In this document: one piece after another, positions 35,885 through 48,144 of the stretch
Numbering within the stretch: the first letter of the stretch is position 1
Layout of the letters: the number at the start of each line of letters is the position of its first letter
Source of the DNA: Polytrichum commune
Taxonomy: Eukaryota > Streptophyta > Polytrichopsida > Polytrichales > Polytrichaceae
Reading direction: 5' to 3'
Length of the DNA stretch: 64,000 nt
Assembly (NCBI GenBank): GCA_950295325.1
Contig: OX485808.1
Coordinates: forward strand, 29,716,527-29,780,526
Notes under the pieces: model-generated
What the model saw: only the letters and a program-made list of their open reading frames with translations
The model's database searches: none
Told to the model about the DNA's origin: nothing
Translations under genes and position numbers: made by a program

Positions 35885-36120
35885 AAACAAGGTGTCCCCT
35901 TATTTAGTTATGGTAATTGGAAGTGCGTATTTGTCGGATTCCTTAAATGAAAACATGAGTCCGTTCAGTTGTGGTGATTATTGAGTGTAGAGTAGTTGAG
36001 AAAATCGAAGTCGCAATCCAATATGTTTTAAACATGTGCTTCCATGGTGATTGTTCTTAGATTTACACTTGACCACATACCATTCAAATGTAGATGTTTG
36101 ATTAAAAAAAGAAGTAGTAA
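35885..36120 (-). repeat. R1-related repeat, minus-strand copy
   Basis: Same subfamily as 20150-20400, with AGTTATGGTAATTGGAAGTG, GAGTGTAGAGTAGTTGAG and CACATACCATTCAAATGTAG. Confidence 0.65.
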
Positions 36121-36494
36121 CTAAACAACACCACATATCATAGTGTTCAGGTCCCAAAAACTCGAAGTCCAAGACACAAGCAAAACACCCTGTAATAGAC
36201 CCTACTTTTGGACTCAAGATTGGACCCAAGCTTGACGTTTGGGGTTCTCAAATTGGGTGGAGTATTTTCTTGAACTGGGAACAACAAAATGGAGTAGAAA
36301 AGTGGTGCCACATCATTAATGCCACTTCATTTTCTCATACTTCGGACTCGGAGCCTAGGGTAAACTCCCTGCAATCCAACATCATATCACTCTCAACCAA
36401 CAAGATTGCTCGGTTTCATAGTCTCTTTGGTCTCAAACCCAAAATTGCAAACCCACCCTTAGAGTGCCTGGTTTCCACTACGCCACGTGTCCAT

Positions 36495-36748
36495 GGAAGA
36501 GAGGGAATTATCACAAACGAACATACCTCTCATCCATCCAACATCAACACCTGACCCCCTATAGGTTTGTCGCCGATTCATCCCAATCAACCTCGAGTAC
36601 ATTAATTTGGGGTCTTTAACATTGTTTCCAGTGTCAAATCAACTAAAAAAAAGAACCTTTGAGCTGCATACAATTTCAAGGCTTGTATGTCTGGATGGAT
36701 GAATGAGAGGTACGCTTGTATACGATAATTCCCCCTCTCTCTCTCTCC
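36495..36748. mobile_element. MITE with GGAGAGAGGGAATTAT termini, copy 2
   Basis: The left end is GGAAGAGAGGGAATTATC and the right GATAATTCCCCCTCTCTC. The interior shares the ACATACCTCTCATCCATCC-type arms. CCACGTG occurs at 36483-36489 and again at 36747-36753 and may be a 7-bp target duplication. Confidence 0.75.
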
Positions 36749-37139
36749 ACGTGCCTACGTAATCCCTTGCCACATCGAACTCAATCATGGGTGCTCCGGG
36801 AGCCGGCCTCGAGATAGTTTTTTTTTTTTTTTTAATTTTTTTTTTTTTCTAGTTTATTTCTTTATTTTTTCTTTGGAACGAAAATAACAAAATCCAAACT
36901 TATCTAACTTTTGTAGTGCCTACGACATGTGTAGGAGGTACTTACAATGAGAGGTGGCTCTTCGGTTTCCCCACTTGGGGTTCGGGTGGTGGCCTATAAG
37001 CTTAGAGATCCCTGAAAAGAAAATCGAGGATCCACGCTCTGCTCAAATATCCAAAAATTTGGAGTACTGCTTGTAGTAGGATGATGATCACGATGATGAT
37101 AGTGAAGGAGGTCGGGAAAGAAAGTGCCGGTTGTGCCGA

Positions 37140-37205
37140 GTTGACATTATTTAGTTTTAGTTTTAGTTTAGTTTTGGTTTGGTTTGGTTTGGTTTGGTTT
37201 GGTTT
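37140..37205. repeat. TTTAG / GGTTT simple repeat
   Basis: Run of TTTAGTTTTAGTTTAG merging into six GGTTT units. Other simple tracts are (TTGG)n at 43676-43700, (ATTT)n near 37650-37672, A26 at about 35274-35299, and an AC/GC run at 56822-56849. Confidence 0.85.
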
Positions 37206-37349
37206 AGTCTAGTTTTAAGTTATGTATTTATTGGCTTTGAAGTTGGTTAAAGTTTGGCAGCCCATTCGAACCAGTCATGTATGGTGTTAGTAACTTGCTC
37301 TTCAAGTGGAGTCAGTGTCCAAGAAGGTTTTTGGGCTTACTCAGTCAAA

Positions 37350-37510
37350 ATCTTAGGTGTTTCCAAGTTCAATTGGTTACATGTTGTGATATTTTCAGGT
37401 TTATTTATTAATTGGAGCTATAGTCCATGTATTCCTCTAAATAGTTTTTCCGAAGTCTTGAACTTTAACCGGTTCAGCCGTAATTAGCAGTGGGTTCTCC
37501 CTGTTCATCG
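37350..37510 (+). repeat. Dispersed relative of the 17.2-kb foldback arm
   Basis: It shares the order CCAAGT-CAATTGGTTACATGTT, then TTAACCGGTTC, then GTGGGTTCTCCCTG with 17480-17660, in the same orientation. Confidence 0.6.
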
Positions 37511-37864
37511 AGTGGAGTCCGATTGCAAGTGATTGTTGATGTGAAGTGGTCTCTATAACGAGTCAAAGTTTGGTCTTGGTCGGACAACCAACTGGAACTA
37601 ATCACATGTGCAAAATTATACTAGGGCATGGCATTCTTGCAAGTAGCCGCTTGTTTATTTATTTATTTATTTATGCTTTGTTTCATTTTTTAGGTTGGAC
37701 TTTTAGTAAGGTATATGGGTGTTGAGTGTTTATTTTTATTTTTATTTTTATAATAATGTTTTACGTTCTCCAACTTCTACATGTCATATTTATGCAACAA
37801 AACTTGGGTTGTATTAGTGAATCTATGATGGAGCAACAACAAAATTTGGACTTATAAAATGGAT

Positions 37865-38240
37865 TTTCCTTGATTTAGTTATGATCATCGAAAGTGCACA
37901 TATGATGATATTTTAAATGAACACCCAGGTCCTCCTAGTTGTGTTGACTATCGACTCTAGAATTGTTGATAAATCTTTAGCATGTTGTCCAACCTCTTTC
38001 AACCCATGCCTTGTTGGGTTCCGTTCTTAGATATACATAATCGCGTGTCAAAGCGAACATTTGCTTTCTCTGTGAACAATCACGTAGACCCTCCCATTTG
38101 TGTTAGCTTTGAACCTACAATGATGTCTACATTTCGAGCACATAGTCCAATTTCATAGTAACACATGTGATTTTAATGTCCATTCTTCACTACAAGCCTT
38201 GCCATATACTCCGTACCACCCAAATATAGTTGAAAGATTA
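37865..38240 (-). repeat. R1-related repeats, two partial minus-strand copies
   Basis: The first is marked by TTAGTTATGATCATCGAAAG and GACTCTAGAATTGTTGATAA. A second, from about 38090, has GAGCACATAGTCCAATTTC and CCACCCAAATATAG. Confidence 0.58.
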
Positions 38241-38639
38241 ACAAGATCGATGCCATAATGCCCACATACATGAGTCCAATCTTACTAGGCGGTGTGGCAC
38301 TAGTACACATGTAATGGTAGAAAATATGGATGTCTAATGTCACAAAGGAAGATGGGTATCATATTTTCCCATTTCACCTCTATTTTGAGCCTATAATGGA
38401 AGAAGGTCCCAATGTGAGACGTGGTACTACAATGGGGGACAATAGAAGTAAAGGCTAAATAATCTCACATTGGTCTTTGTTTTATATAACCATGTGAACC
38501 AATAAAAGGAAGCAACACTTGTGAATGAACTTGCACCGACATGTAGATTGTTGGCTATAGGGAGTAGAGAAATTGACTCCTAAATAGGTCAGCCATTGCA
38601 ACACCTAGGTGCTTGAGAATGGAAGGCAATTATCAAGTA

Positions 38640-38930
38640 AAATAGTCATTGTAACACTTAGTTCCTTGAGAAACGGAAGGTGGTTAAGTGCACACATACA
38701 AGAAAGAATCTTTCTTTAAGAGGACTCTCCTTTTGACAAATGCAATTACAAGTTTGCACTTGAGCAACGTGTCTAAGGGGGGGGGGGGGGTTGGGAATTG
38801 GTTGGGAACACTCTAATTTTGTCATGACGTGGATTCCTTTGATTTCTTTCCCCTTTTTTAAATCATTTTGAAATGGTAGAGTGGTATTAGTGCTAATGAA
38901 CCAACTTTGGATCAATAGGGGACCCAACAA
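38640..38930 (+). repeat. R3 dispersed repeat (~220 bp), copy 1
   Basis: Ordered blocks GGAAGGTGGTTAAGTGCACA, GAGGACTCTCCTTTTG, GCAATTACAAGTTTGCACTTG, TTTTGTCATGACGTGGATTC and TAGTGCTAATGAACCAA recur at 44720-44910, 48145-48355 and 48375-48575. Interrupted by a 13-nt G run near 38778. Confidence 0.72.
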
Positions 38931-38939
38931 GTGTCAACA

Positions 38940-41200
38940 ATTAAAAGTCATTTAGAAACAATCATGATAGTGTGGCCCATAGTATTTACCATATAATTTA
39001 GACTATACTAAAACCAACACCCCACTCAAAACCAATGCCCTAAAACTTTGCACAACAACTACATAGTGCATTTGAGAATATCCATCACCTTAACATCATG
39101 CTCCCATGTTGGTTTTGTGTCATCATTTACGAATCAGATTTTGAGCCCTTTCAAATAAAACATACTTTGGTGTGTTGAAATACCCTTTCAATTGTTAACA
39201 AGAATCATCTTATTCTCCATATCTAAGAATAAAAAACACACTCGTCACTTAAAATGGTATTCTTTTGGTGGCATCTTACTACCTTAGTAAGGACCACCAA
39301 AAGAATCACAATAGATGTAGCAAGGCCTCCTTGATTATGCCATAATTGTGTGGGTTGAAGCCCTCAAAGATGAACAATGTTCACGGGATGTTCACACCAC
39401 GGACCATGAAGTCGTCCCAAGGCCCTGTAAAATTTGTGATTGGTTGTTGAACTTGTCTTGGGACCACTTCGGTTTAAACCAAGGAAAAAAAATGTTAGTG
39501 TGACCATGCAGTTCGAGGTTCCCAACAGACATATTTTGAGGCCTACATTATCCACTGACATGGTCCAATGGGTTTTGCTGTGGGAGAGGCAAAAGAGGTG
39601 CTCTGGTAGAAAAAGGCAAGGGCCCATGGAAGGAAAATATTGCTATCATAAAATTTTAATGAATTTTTTTTGGGGAAAGAGAAGATGAAGACAAGAGAAG
39701 ACTTAAATAATCGTCAAATTCGATTTTTTTTTTAAAACTGCCCTTTTTGGACAAATATTAAAAAAAAATCAACACATGTACTTTTTGGTGCATGGTCATT
39801 CCTCTTGGTCCACATTCAGATGCACCTAGTGAGGGGCCCAAAGAACTTTGTAAATTGTTTGTTTTAAGAAATGGGACCATGAAAGCTAGACTATCAAGTC
39901 CGACCATAGAAAAAGACCATCCACCATGGTCCGACTTCATGGTCCTATGGTGTAAACCGGCCCTTAGACTAAAAACCGATCATATGTTTAAAGAGGCCCA
40001 CAATAAAAGGGGCATGATACCCCGAAAAATTCTCGACCCAACATTGCAACCACCTACAATTAAGGTAATGTTATGCCCACCGGTTGCATACTAGAGAATT
40101 GTCCCGCGGTCACGGGGAGGTCACTTCATTGTCAAGTTGACACCACGTGCGGACAAAGTTTGCTACCCCTATATTACATGCCATATATCATTTTAAAATT
40201 TATGATATTTTTTCTACATATACATAACCATTGATAATATCTTTTGTATACTTTTTTGAAATTTTAAGTCATTTTTATTTTTTTAGTAATTGTTTTAGTT
40301 CAATTCTGTGTCATTCTAGTTAGAAACGGTATGCTTTATGAAAAAAAAAAATCATCAAATTTAGTTACCACTTTTGACTATGTCATAGGTACTGTGTATA
40401 TCTACTCATGAAACAAATTGATAAAATTTTGACCCATTTTGGTGGTGCAACTTACCAAAAGAAGATTTTTTTTGGTCGCACGTGGGTGTTCAACTTGACA
40501 ATGGAGTGATCTCCCCATGCCTGCAGTCTTTCTTCGCCTTCTCCTTCTCCTTTGAGGTCAATCATGCCCTTTGTATATTTTTTGACGACGGATTCAAAAA
40601 AATCGTTGGTCTTAGAAAAATCATATAAAGAAAATCAAACGGGAGCTGAGAAGGCAAGGGCCGGGGGACCAATTAACTGCGAACTGCCACATACACGGTT
40701 TCCTTGATACAAGTCCCTTAACTTACACGATGCAAACGACAAGTCTTTGAAGTTGATGTTTGAACCACCAAAGTCTTATTATATGGTACAATAGTGGCCC
40801 GCCGAATGATGGGGCTTTGTTGATAATACGATTAAGGAGTAGTAGTAGTAGTAGTAGGTGAGGAGGTTGGTTAGTTGGTTAGTTATGAGTGCGGTGGTGG
40901 GCGTTGGAATTTATATAAGCGATGACAAATGTTATTGTATGAGGAAACCCTAACTCGACTCACAAAACTCAACGCCCTTTGAATCGTTTTGATGACACCC
41001 ACAAGTACAAATGTTGAGATGATCATATACAATGCTAGCACTTGCTTGTCCGCACATTGAACCGACCTTGGAGGTGTCTTTGTAAGGTAAGCACACCCGA
41101 AACTACCACGTTTTGGAAGGAGGATTGGTTGTTAAGGTAGATGGATCTTTAAGTGTGTGTGTGTTTTTATTTTTATTTTAATTAATAATAAATAAAATTT
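38940..41200. other. No gene seen outside the 39.4-40.0 kb element
   Basis: AT-rich sequence with (GTA)n at about 40842-40857. Open frames here overlap the element and lack domains. Confidence 0.5.
39385..39963. mobile_element. Relative of the GGGCCGGTTTACAC element, degraded left end
   Basis: The right end GGTGTAAACCGGCCC followed by TTA matches the 18-kb element. Next to it, CCGACTTCATGGTCC pairs with GGACCATGAAGTCG at the left (39401-39414). The left terminus GGGATGTTCACACC is diverged and its flank is not TTA, so the left boundary is approximate. Confidence 0.6.
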
Positions 41201-41214
41201 TATTCGATTTCTTC

Positions 41215-41545
41215 TAGGACATGAAACGTGTGGTTAGTACAAGATGAGTAGCAAATCCAAACCGAGGCCGTTGTCATTTTCCTCGTGATTTCTAGAGCTC
41301 GTATGAATATTTGTTTCGAAATCAATGTGCAGATTCTCGTGCTCATTAAATGGTCACGTAGGGTCTCACAATTGTGTTAGCTATTGAGTCTAGAATGGTT
41401 AGCATGTTCTGAGCATGCAGTCCGATCTCTTTTGAACACTTGTCTATTTGGAATCCGTTCTTGGAGCCACTCCTAACTATATTCCACTCAAATATAGGCG
41501 AGTGATTAGGACATGTAGCCGAATTAGGCACGTCTACCTTCTTTG
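41215..41545 (-). repeat. R1 repeat, near full-length minus-strand copy
   Basis: Reverse R1 blocks in order: GAGGCCGTTGTCATTTTCCT, GAGCTCGTATGAATAT, GCAGATTCTCGTGCTCATTA, GAGTCTAGAATGGTTAGCAT, CCGATCTCTTTTGAACACTT and CCACTCAAATATAGG. Confidence 0.78.
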
Positions 41546-41574
41546 GTTATATTTTCTCTTTCCATCAACTTTTT

Positions 41575-41860
41575 GTAGGATATAAAATGCGAAATTAATT
41601 TGAGATGTTTAGCAAGTCTGTAGCATTGTCTTATAAATTTGGAGCTTATTTGCATATCTTGTACATTGTGAAAGTGATGATTTCGTGTTCACTAAGTGAT
41701 AAATCAACTCCCTCCAATCATGCTGACTATTGAGCCTAGAATGGTTAGCGTATTGTGAGCACATAGTCCAATCTCTTTTAGACACATGGTTTTCTTGGTG
41801 GTTGTTGTTAGATCCACACCTAACCACAAAGCACTCATATACAAGTGTCCATATTATTAC
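41575..41860 (-). repeat. R1 repeat, minus-strand copy
   Basis: GAGCTTATTTGCATAT, CGTGTTCACTAAG, GAGCCTAGAATGGTTAGCGT, CATAGTCCAATCTCTTTTAG and AGATCCACACCTAACCAC. It is one of four R1 copies within 1.5 kb. Confidence 0.75.
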
Positions 41861-42099
41861 TATGTTGGATTCAGGCATGCCGACCTTAGCATACTATGAA
41901 CCACCACTAAGGTTATTGGTCTTATTGTGGGTACCTCCAACTCCACACACATGATTGATTGTTAAATTTGAACCTGGAATTGACTCATCTGGTTGGCAAT
42001 CGTCAATCATGTAGAATAAAAAAATGAAATTTCAAGATTGGAGTTGGGATGCAAGAGTAATGGGAGGTCAAAAGGAAGGATCTCTTTCTCTTTAAGTGA

Positions 42100-42270
42100 T
42101 TGCATAGGCCTTCTCAATGGTGCTATTGAATTGAATCTAAAATGGTTGATATATTGTGAGCACATAGTCCAATCTTAGCGTAACAAATGTATTTTTTGTG
42201 TTCTTAATTATAGGCCATGCCATATACCACTCAAATGTAGGAGTCCAATTAAGGAAAGTGGCCACATAAG
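42100..42270 (-). repeat. R1 repeat, partial minus-strand copy
   Basis: GAATCTAAAATGGTTGATAT, GAGCACATAGTCCAATC, CATGCCATATACCACTCAAA and GTAGGAGTCCAATTAAG. Confidence 0.7.
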
Positions 42271-42404
42271 GCCCACATACCTTATGCACTTGAAGCCCCC
42301 CAACATGTGTGATTGTGGTACATATGGGTTTTGGTTCTAGGTTCATGTCGTGGTTTTTAGGTAAGATTAGTGGAACCTAAAACAAACATTTCTAGATATG
42401 CACC

Positions 42405-42735
42405 CACTTCTCCTAGGATATTAAACATGCAGTTGGTACAACACATGAATAGCAATCCCAAATCAAGGATGTAGCCATTTTCCTCAATTTTGAAGGACCT
42501 CACATGATTTCTGTATTGAATATCAAAGTGGAGATTCTTGAATGATCATGTAGGTTCATCCCATTATCTTTACTATTGAACCTAGAACATGGACTCAAAT
42601 TTGAGCACAATGTCCAACCTCTTTTAAACACATGTCTTTTGTTGTTGTTGTTGTTGTTGGGGGGGGGGGGGGGGGGTTAGATTTGCACTTGACCACACAC
42701 CACTCAAATACATTAGTCCAATTAATATAAGTAAA
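42405..42735 (-). repeat. R1 repeat, minus-strand copy interrupted by (TTG)n and an 18-nt G run
   Basis: CATTTTCCTCAATTT, GTGGAGATTCTTGAATGATC, GAACCTAGAAC, CAACCTCTTTTAAACACATG and CACACCACTCAAATACA. The simple tract at 42642-42676 sits where other copies have TTCTTAGATCC. Confidence 0.75.
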
Positions 42736-42739
42736 CGAA

Positions 42740-44380
42740 TTCGGCATGCTCACCTCAAACTTGGGCATCAATCTTAATGTCATCCTGTCTCAAGTGGCGA
42801 TGAAAGCATGTTTTGAAAATCAGAGGCTTCTATATCACCCCAATGTAATATGCTCTTATTGGCTTGAACTTTCGTGGCATCTAGGTAGACTCATGCAAAA
42901 TAGATGAAGGCGCCCTAAGAAGTAAAATCAAGCCTCCTATAGGTACAAGATTGAGGTTTGATTCATTCCAACTGGATTCCACTAGACTAATTTGGGTGTG
43001 TCGGATGCCATTCTTAAAGTCAAATCAATTAAAACTTTAAAAAATAAAATTATAGAGTAGTAGCTTGATGCGTTTTTGACTTCCCAAAGGATGAGTTTAC
43101 CTAGGCAACATGATGCTCTAGTCCACATGATTATCTAGCCTTTGTTTCCTTAGTACGGGTGTTGTTGGTGTTGAGGGATTGCTTGTAGAATTCAACCAAT
43201 GATTAGATTTTCATTCGGCTTGAGCTTCGTGGCGTCTACACAAGCTATACATTGTAGATGAACGGGCTCTATTACAGACAACCCCCTATAGGTTAAGGAC
43301 CCAATTCATTCCAACCAAATTCCAATAGACTAATTCGGGGTATCCGATGCTAATTGTGGAATCAAAACAACACTAATTTTAATTCAATTTCAACATTCAG
43401 GTTATGGAAAAAGCTCACCTTCTCAACGGACCTGTCGCTTTATAAGTTACACCATGAGGCTCTAGCCCTTATGATGATGTTACCCTCTGTTTGATTTAAG
43501 TGACAATGTTCGAATCTCGAAGCATTCTTGTGAAATTCAGCCTATGACCAGGCTATTTTAAAGCCAAGGTTTTTTGACGCGGTGATTTGTGACTACAGGC
43601 CCATTCTGAGAAACATACTTACATTCTAAATTGTGTGAATTTCGTGTAAATGTCCGTGCCCAAATCAATGGATGATTGGTTGGTTGGTTGGTTGGTTGGC
43701 TTCATGAAGTGTTTTGAGTGTGAAGAATCTTGCTTCCGAATGCACAATCAAATTCTCATTGTGTGCAGTTGAACCTTTCGATTACAGTCTGTGAGAAAGA
43801 AGTCAAAACTCAAACGTCACATTTGTATGTCTGCTAAACCATTTTGTTTTCTTGGTCTCCCTCTGATGAAACCAAGATTTCTCAGATATGCTTCTCCATT
43901 TGCACTTCAGTCAACCTAATGAAGTAGCTCAAGCACTTGGAGTCTTCTTTCCGGTGCATTTTGAGCCTTTGAGAAGTAAACATTTGGCAAGTTGTTGAAG
44001 TTTGTCATATTTCAACAACCGTTGCCTTTGTAAGTCACTTTTTCTCCTGCTCTCGCACTACAGGTCGACAACCAATGAAAAGGATAACTCTTTAAGTAGT
44101 GAGGTTTACTCTCATAATAATAGATAAATTCAGATTTCCATGAAACACAAACTGGACATCATTGATGAAGCATGTTTCTGATGGAATACCTACAAAAAGG
44201 TGGTTTCTGAACCAACACCAAAAGAGCATAAACAATAAAGACGATTCATCATGCCTGTGATTGCCACCAGATGTATGATGATTTTGTCATTCACTGCAGT
44301 CCATGACAATTGTTGGGTTCCCAATCAAAACTTGATTTGCTAGCACTAAGGTATGCAGGTGTTATTTGGTTCCTTTTCTT
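42740..44380. other. No gene seen
   Basis: It contains two similar segments (about 42840-43030 and 43200-43370) sharing CTTGAGCTTCGTGGCRTCTA and TTCCAACYRRATTCCA blocks, probably one old repeat in two copies, and a (TTGG)n tract. Confidence 0.5.
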
Positions 44381-44384
44381 GATC

Positions 44385-44665
44385 AGACACCTCTATTTGA
44401 CTGGTAAGTGGTTAGATGAGGATCAAAGAACATACAGCATACAGACACATGGTTAAAAGAGATTGAACTATGCTTTCGGAATTTATTAACTACACCACAC
44501 TCAATAGTGAACGAAATGAGGAGGACCTACTGTATGTATTTGCTTAAGGAATTCACAAATATACACTTCCAATAAAACCATAACTAAATCAGACGAGGTC
44601 CAATTTTCAATCCCATATTTGGTGATACTTCATTGTAGATTTGCTAATGCAACACCAGTTTCATG
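44385..44665 (+). repeat. R1 repeat, plus-strand copy
   Basis: ACACCTCTATTTGACTGGTA, GACACATGGTTAAAAGAGAT and GAGGAGGACCTACTGTATG. The 3' half (AACTAAATCAGACGAGGTCC, GTAGATTTGCTAATG) is shared with 62435-62615. Confidence 0.68.
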
Positions 44666-44719
44666 GTGTTAATCTAATTGGTTGGAGTACATGCAAAAAT
44701 GAACCAAATAACTCCCACA

Positions 44720-44910
44720 TATGTTGGAACCCCTCTTCCATGCCAAAAAAATATTAGCAGAAGCAAAAAAAGCAAGGGATCCATGTCAAGATAAAAGTGA
44801 CATATTCCCGGGCCACATGGCACAAGTGCAAAGGGGAATTCCTCTTGAAGAAGATTGCTCCCCTATATGTGTGCACACAACCGCCTTCCATTTCTCAACC
44901 ATCTTAATGT
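44720..44910 (-). repeat. R3 dispersed repeat, copy 2 (inverted)
   Basis: AAGGGATCCATGTCA, GCACAAGTGCAAAGGGGAATT, CCTCTTGAAGAAG and TGTGCACACAACCGCCTTCC are the reverse of the other R3 copies. Confidence 0.72.
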
Positions 44911-45331
44911 TGCGGTGAATAACCTCCTTGACTGTTGCCTTCCAATTTCCAAGCATTTCCTATGTGTTGCGGTGACTGACCTACTTGGGAGTCATTTTCG
45001 CCTTGTTGCTAGGGACAAATATCCACAGGTTGGTTCAAGTTGCCTGCAATTGGCGCTTCCTCCCCATTGTTTACGCGGTTATATGACACAACAACCACTA
45101 AGAGATTGTTTTTCCCCTCTGCTTCCAGTGCCCCCTAAAAAAAACCCCATTGCACATTGGGGCCCCCTATCAATCGCATAGGGAAAAACCGATCATGCTC
45201 TTCACTTGCATTCCAAGTAGCCTCCAAAGTAACTGGCAGACAGATCACAGTTATGTATCTGCTCTTGTAAACTGTACAGGATCGATCACATAAGCAATCA
45301 CGTAATCTAAGACCAATTTTGTTTCGATTCA

Positions 45332-46999
45332 TCAAAATAGATTTCCTCTCCAATGATGCATTGCTTTTGAAGCCTTTGAAGCTTCCAGGTTATCACCATC
45401 CTCAATCGACTTTGGTTGCTTCTCATCAACCCAGTCAAGCATAGCTTTGAATGGCCCAATACATCGCTCCCTGCTTGGGATTTTTGATGAAGACGACATC
45501 ACATGTACCAACCCCACTCTCCTTCCACTGGCCAGATTGGCAATCACGGTCAAAAAGTCCTCCATGTTCTGTTTTGTGCCAGTTTCTTCTGATGGGTCTG
45601 CAGGAAGGACGAAATATGAGAGTCAGGCCAAAGGAACTACCATAGAGGGCTCTCTATTCTGACAAAATAATTATTTAAACCTCGTATTATGTCATTCCTA
45701 AATTGGTTGGAACACTTGAATCCCATGTGGAATCTACATCTTGCATTATTAAAGATGAAATAGGCAACCCTCTGCTGGTACTGTAGCATAGTCATGAGTG
45801 AGAATACAGTTCTGAGATGGCCACTTGATGCAGATATATGTCAAGCTTCTCATATTACAAAAAGGTAGAAAACCTCAACACCTTAAATACAACTTCGAAA
45901 TGCAAGTGACCAACATTTGATGTGGAGTCAGTGTTAATACGTACCTGTCCTTAGAAGGGTTTGATATATTTTCAACGCTAACTTAACATGTAGCCGACGA
46001 TTCATTCACCATTAATTCAGCTCATAATCTACCTTTTTGGGTCTTCCAGAGATTAAACATAGAAACAAAATCTTAAAATTGCAAGCAGCCCTACTTTTGG
46101 TAGGCAATGATTAAATGTTTAGTTTGATGTGAAATCAGTGTTGATGAATTAAGAGGTGAATTGTGACGAAACTTTCATCCAAGGGCTCAATTTCGCATTA
46201 TCAAAGTCAGATCCCAGAATAGAGCTGATAAGCCATGTAAATCCAAATACCCCGAAAATGTGGATACCTGTACTTGAGTGGTGTCTGGCTATGTGTGGAT
46301 CTAAGAATGAACACCAAAATGGCATCATGTGCTTATAAGAGATTGGAGTATGTGCTCAAAATTTGTTAACCATTCTAGGCTCAACAGTCAACATCATCAG
46401 GAGGAACCTATATGACCATTTAATGAGCACAGGAATCTTCACATTGATAATGAATACAATATTCATATGAGCTCTATAAAATACGAGGAAAATAGCTACA
46501 GGAATGATTTTGATTTTCTAATCATCTCACACCTGTTGCATGTTTCATATTCTGGGAGAAGTGGGTGTATAGAAATAAAAGTGTCCGATGAAGGCCCACT
46601 TACCTTACATTGCAGCAAATCAGCTTAAAGGAGCAGAACTTTCACAAAGTCCTTAAAAATTAAGAATTGAAAATAGCATAACATACCAGAATCCTCCTCG
46701 CTTACAAACATGAGCCGCCGTAGATGCGACTTGTATGTGTTTGCCTTGCCAGCTTCAACTCCTACTTGGCACAGAGCGCGCTGCACACCTCCCAACCCGG
46801 AGCACGAATCCCTTGTCCCTAAAGTAATGGCAAAGTAGAGGTAAATTGTACAAAGGAGCGTCAACAGCCCAAGTGTGTAGAGGAGAAATTTGTGGCGATG
46901 CACCAGAGATCGCCACCCAAGATCAGGACCTGAGGCGGTCGTCCGGAATGGACCCCTTCGATGGGCTGGGGAGAGTCCTGAGAGATCCTCATTTCCCAT
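45332..46999 (-). CDS. Unrecognised two-exon gene, single-pass membrane protein of 192 residues
   Basis: Exon 1 is 46999-46687 and exon 2 is 45597-45332 (TGA). The intron has a GTATGT donor and a CTTCCTGCAG acceptor, with the phase kept (G/AC, Asp105), giving 579 nt and 192 residues. I start at the ATG at 46999. The frame stays open a little further upstream but has no other ATG, and a CTACTTAG acceptor-like site precedes it. Residues 1-37 are polar and basic (GLSPAHRRGPFRT). Residues 38-60 form one hydrophobic helix (LLYTLGLLTLLCTIYLYFAITL). The rest is soluble, with Cys66 and Cys77 and a charged, mostly alpha-type C-terminus ending HHWRGNLF. Basic residues before the helix suggest N-in, type II topology. 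I do not recognise the family and give no function. The intron contains an R1 repeat copy (46255-46600). It is transcribed in the same direction as the PPD5 gene, about 4.7 kb downstream of it. Confidence 0.72.
46255..46600 (+). repeat. R1 dispersed repeat, near full-length copy in an intron
   Basis: R1 is the most frequent repeat in the window. In this orientation its ordered blocks are TTGAGTGGTRTGTGG, TGTGGATCTAAGAA, AAGAGATTGGACTATGTGCT, TTGTTAACCATTCTAGGCTC, GGAGGACCTATATGACCATT, GAGCACGAGAATCTTCAC, ATTCATATGAGCTC and GAGGAAAATGGCTAC. It lies in the intron of the 45332-46999 gene, antisense to it. Confidence 0.8.
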
Positions 47000-48144
47000 C
47001 CTTCCCCTTTCTGTCACCTAAGTAGAATCTGAAGTTGTCAAACCCAAATTCAGAAAGGTGGTATCCTTGAAAACATCATGGGGTCCAAGTTGCACTGGAA
47101 GTTAATTATTTGAGCCGCATGCCTTCTCGGGATGAAGATGTACAGTACTTTAGGTTTCCCTGGAATCAAGAGGAAAGAACAGAATTGTTAAGTTCTCGTT
47201 TTCATCACATAATCTAAGTGATCACTTAATGTTCAACAGAACATAGTAGCTGAACCAGATTGTATTGCCCACAGCAGTCGGAGCTTCATTTCATGCTTCA
47301 TCAACTTATTCGGTTCAAAAGTATTTTTGTAAGGATTGGTGTTGAAACATAACACACTTTCAGATAAAGGTAACCAGCAAAGCGCATTATAAGTATCAAG
47401 ACAGATAGTTCATCCACATCTTTTAAAGTTACATATTCGATTCAAAGAATCAAAAACTAGGATGGAAGGAGCCACTTTCCACGGCATCCCCACTGACTTC
47501 ATCATCAGTTCCCGACACTGGATCCTTGTCATAGCTTTCTGCTTTAGATGTCCAGTGGATACCTCACGGGAACACTCAAGTACATTGTGGTATAGCATGT
47601 GTACGAAGACCTCATTTCGATACAAACAAATTATGTGAAATAAGAAGAAACCCTCAAGTAGGGAAAACAAAATCCAAGATGGTTTTTTGTTATTCGCGAG
47701 ATCACCCTGCATTGGCTACTTCGTACTGAGAAATTGAATTCGAGCCAATCCAGGACAGAATGGGTCTTACACCATGTGGAAGATTCATCACAGCAATAAC
47801 CTGTTTCATTCAACAAAACATCGAAATCTCTGCTTCTCTTATCCAGGCGAATGTCTACTACATCTTAATCGTCCGCCCTTTTGAAACCCAGCTGCCAAGA
47901 CATCTTGGCAAGGAGGAGTACACAACGATTTCATCATTTCTAAAGAATCGTCCTTTGTCATGTGCTTCACTAGCAGAAGTGTCAAAGCTGTGTAGTACGA
48001 AGGCTTTGTGCTCCAACGCAGATGACCTAATCCTAGCCGAGATCGCAGCAATTGCGTGGCCTTTGATAACGTTAGGGAACTTCTTCTCGTAGCCTCAATG
48101 TAAGATGGGATGTTTTCAATAGCGGCACCAGAAGCGGAAAAAAA

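Noticed and set aside
45332-45565. Independent 77-residue gene
   Set aside because: It begins inside exon 2 of the two-exon membrane-protein gene, which has an acceptor at 45598 and the same frame.
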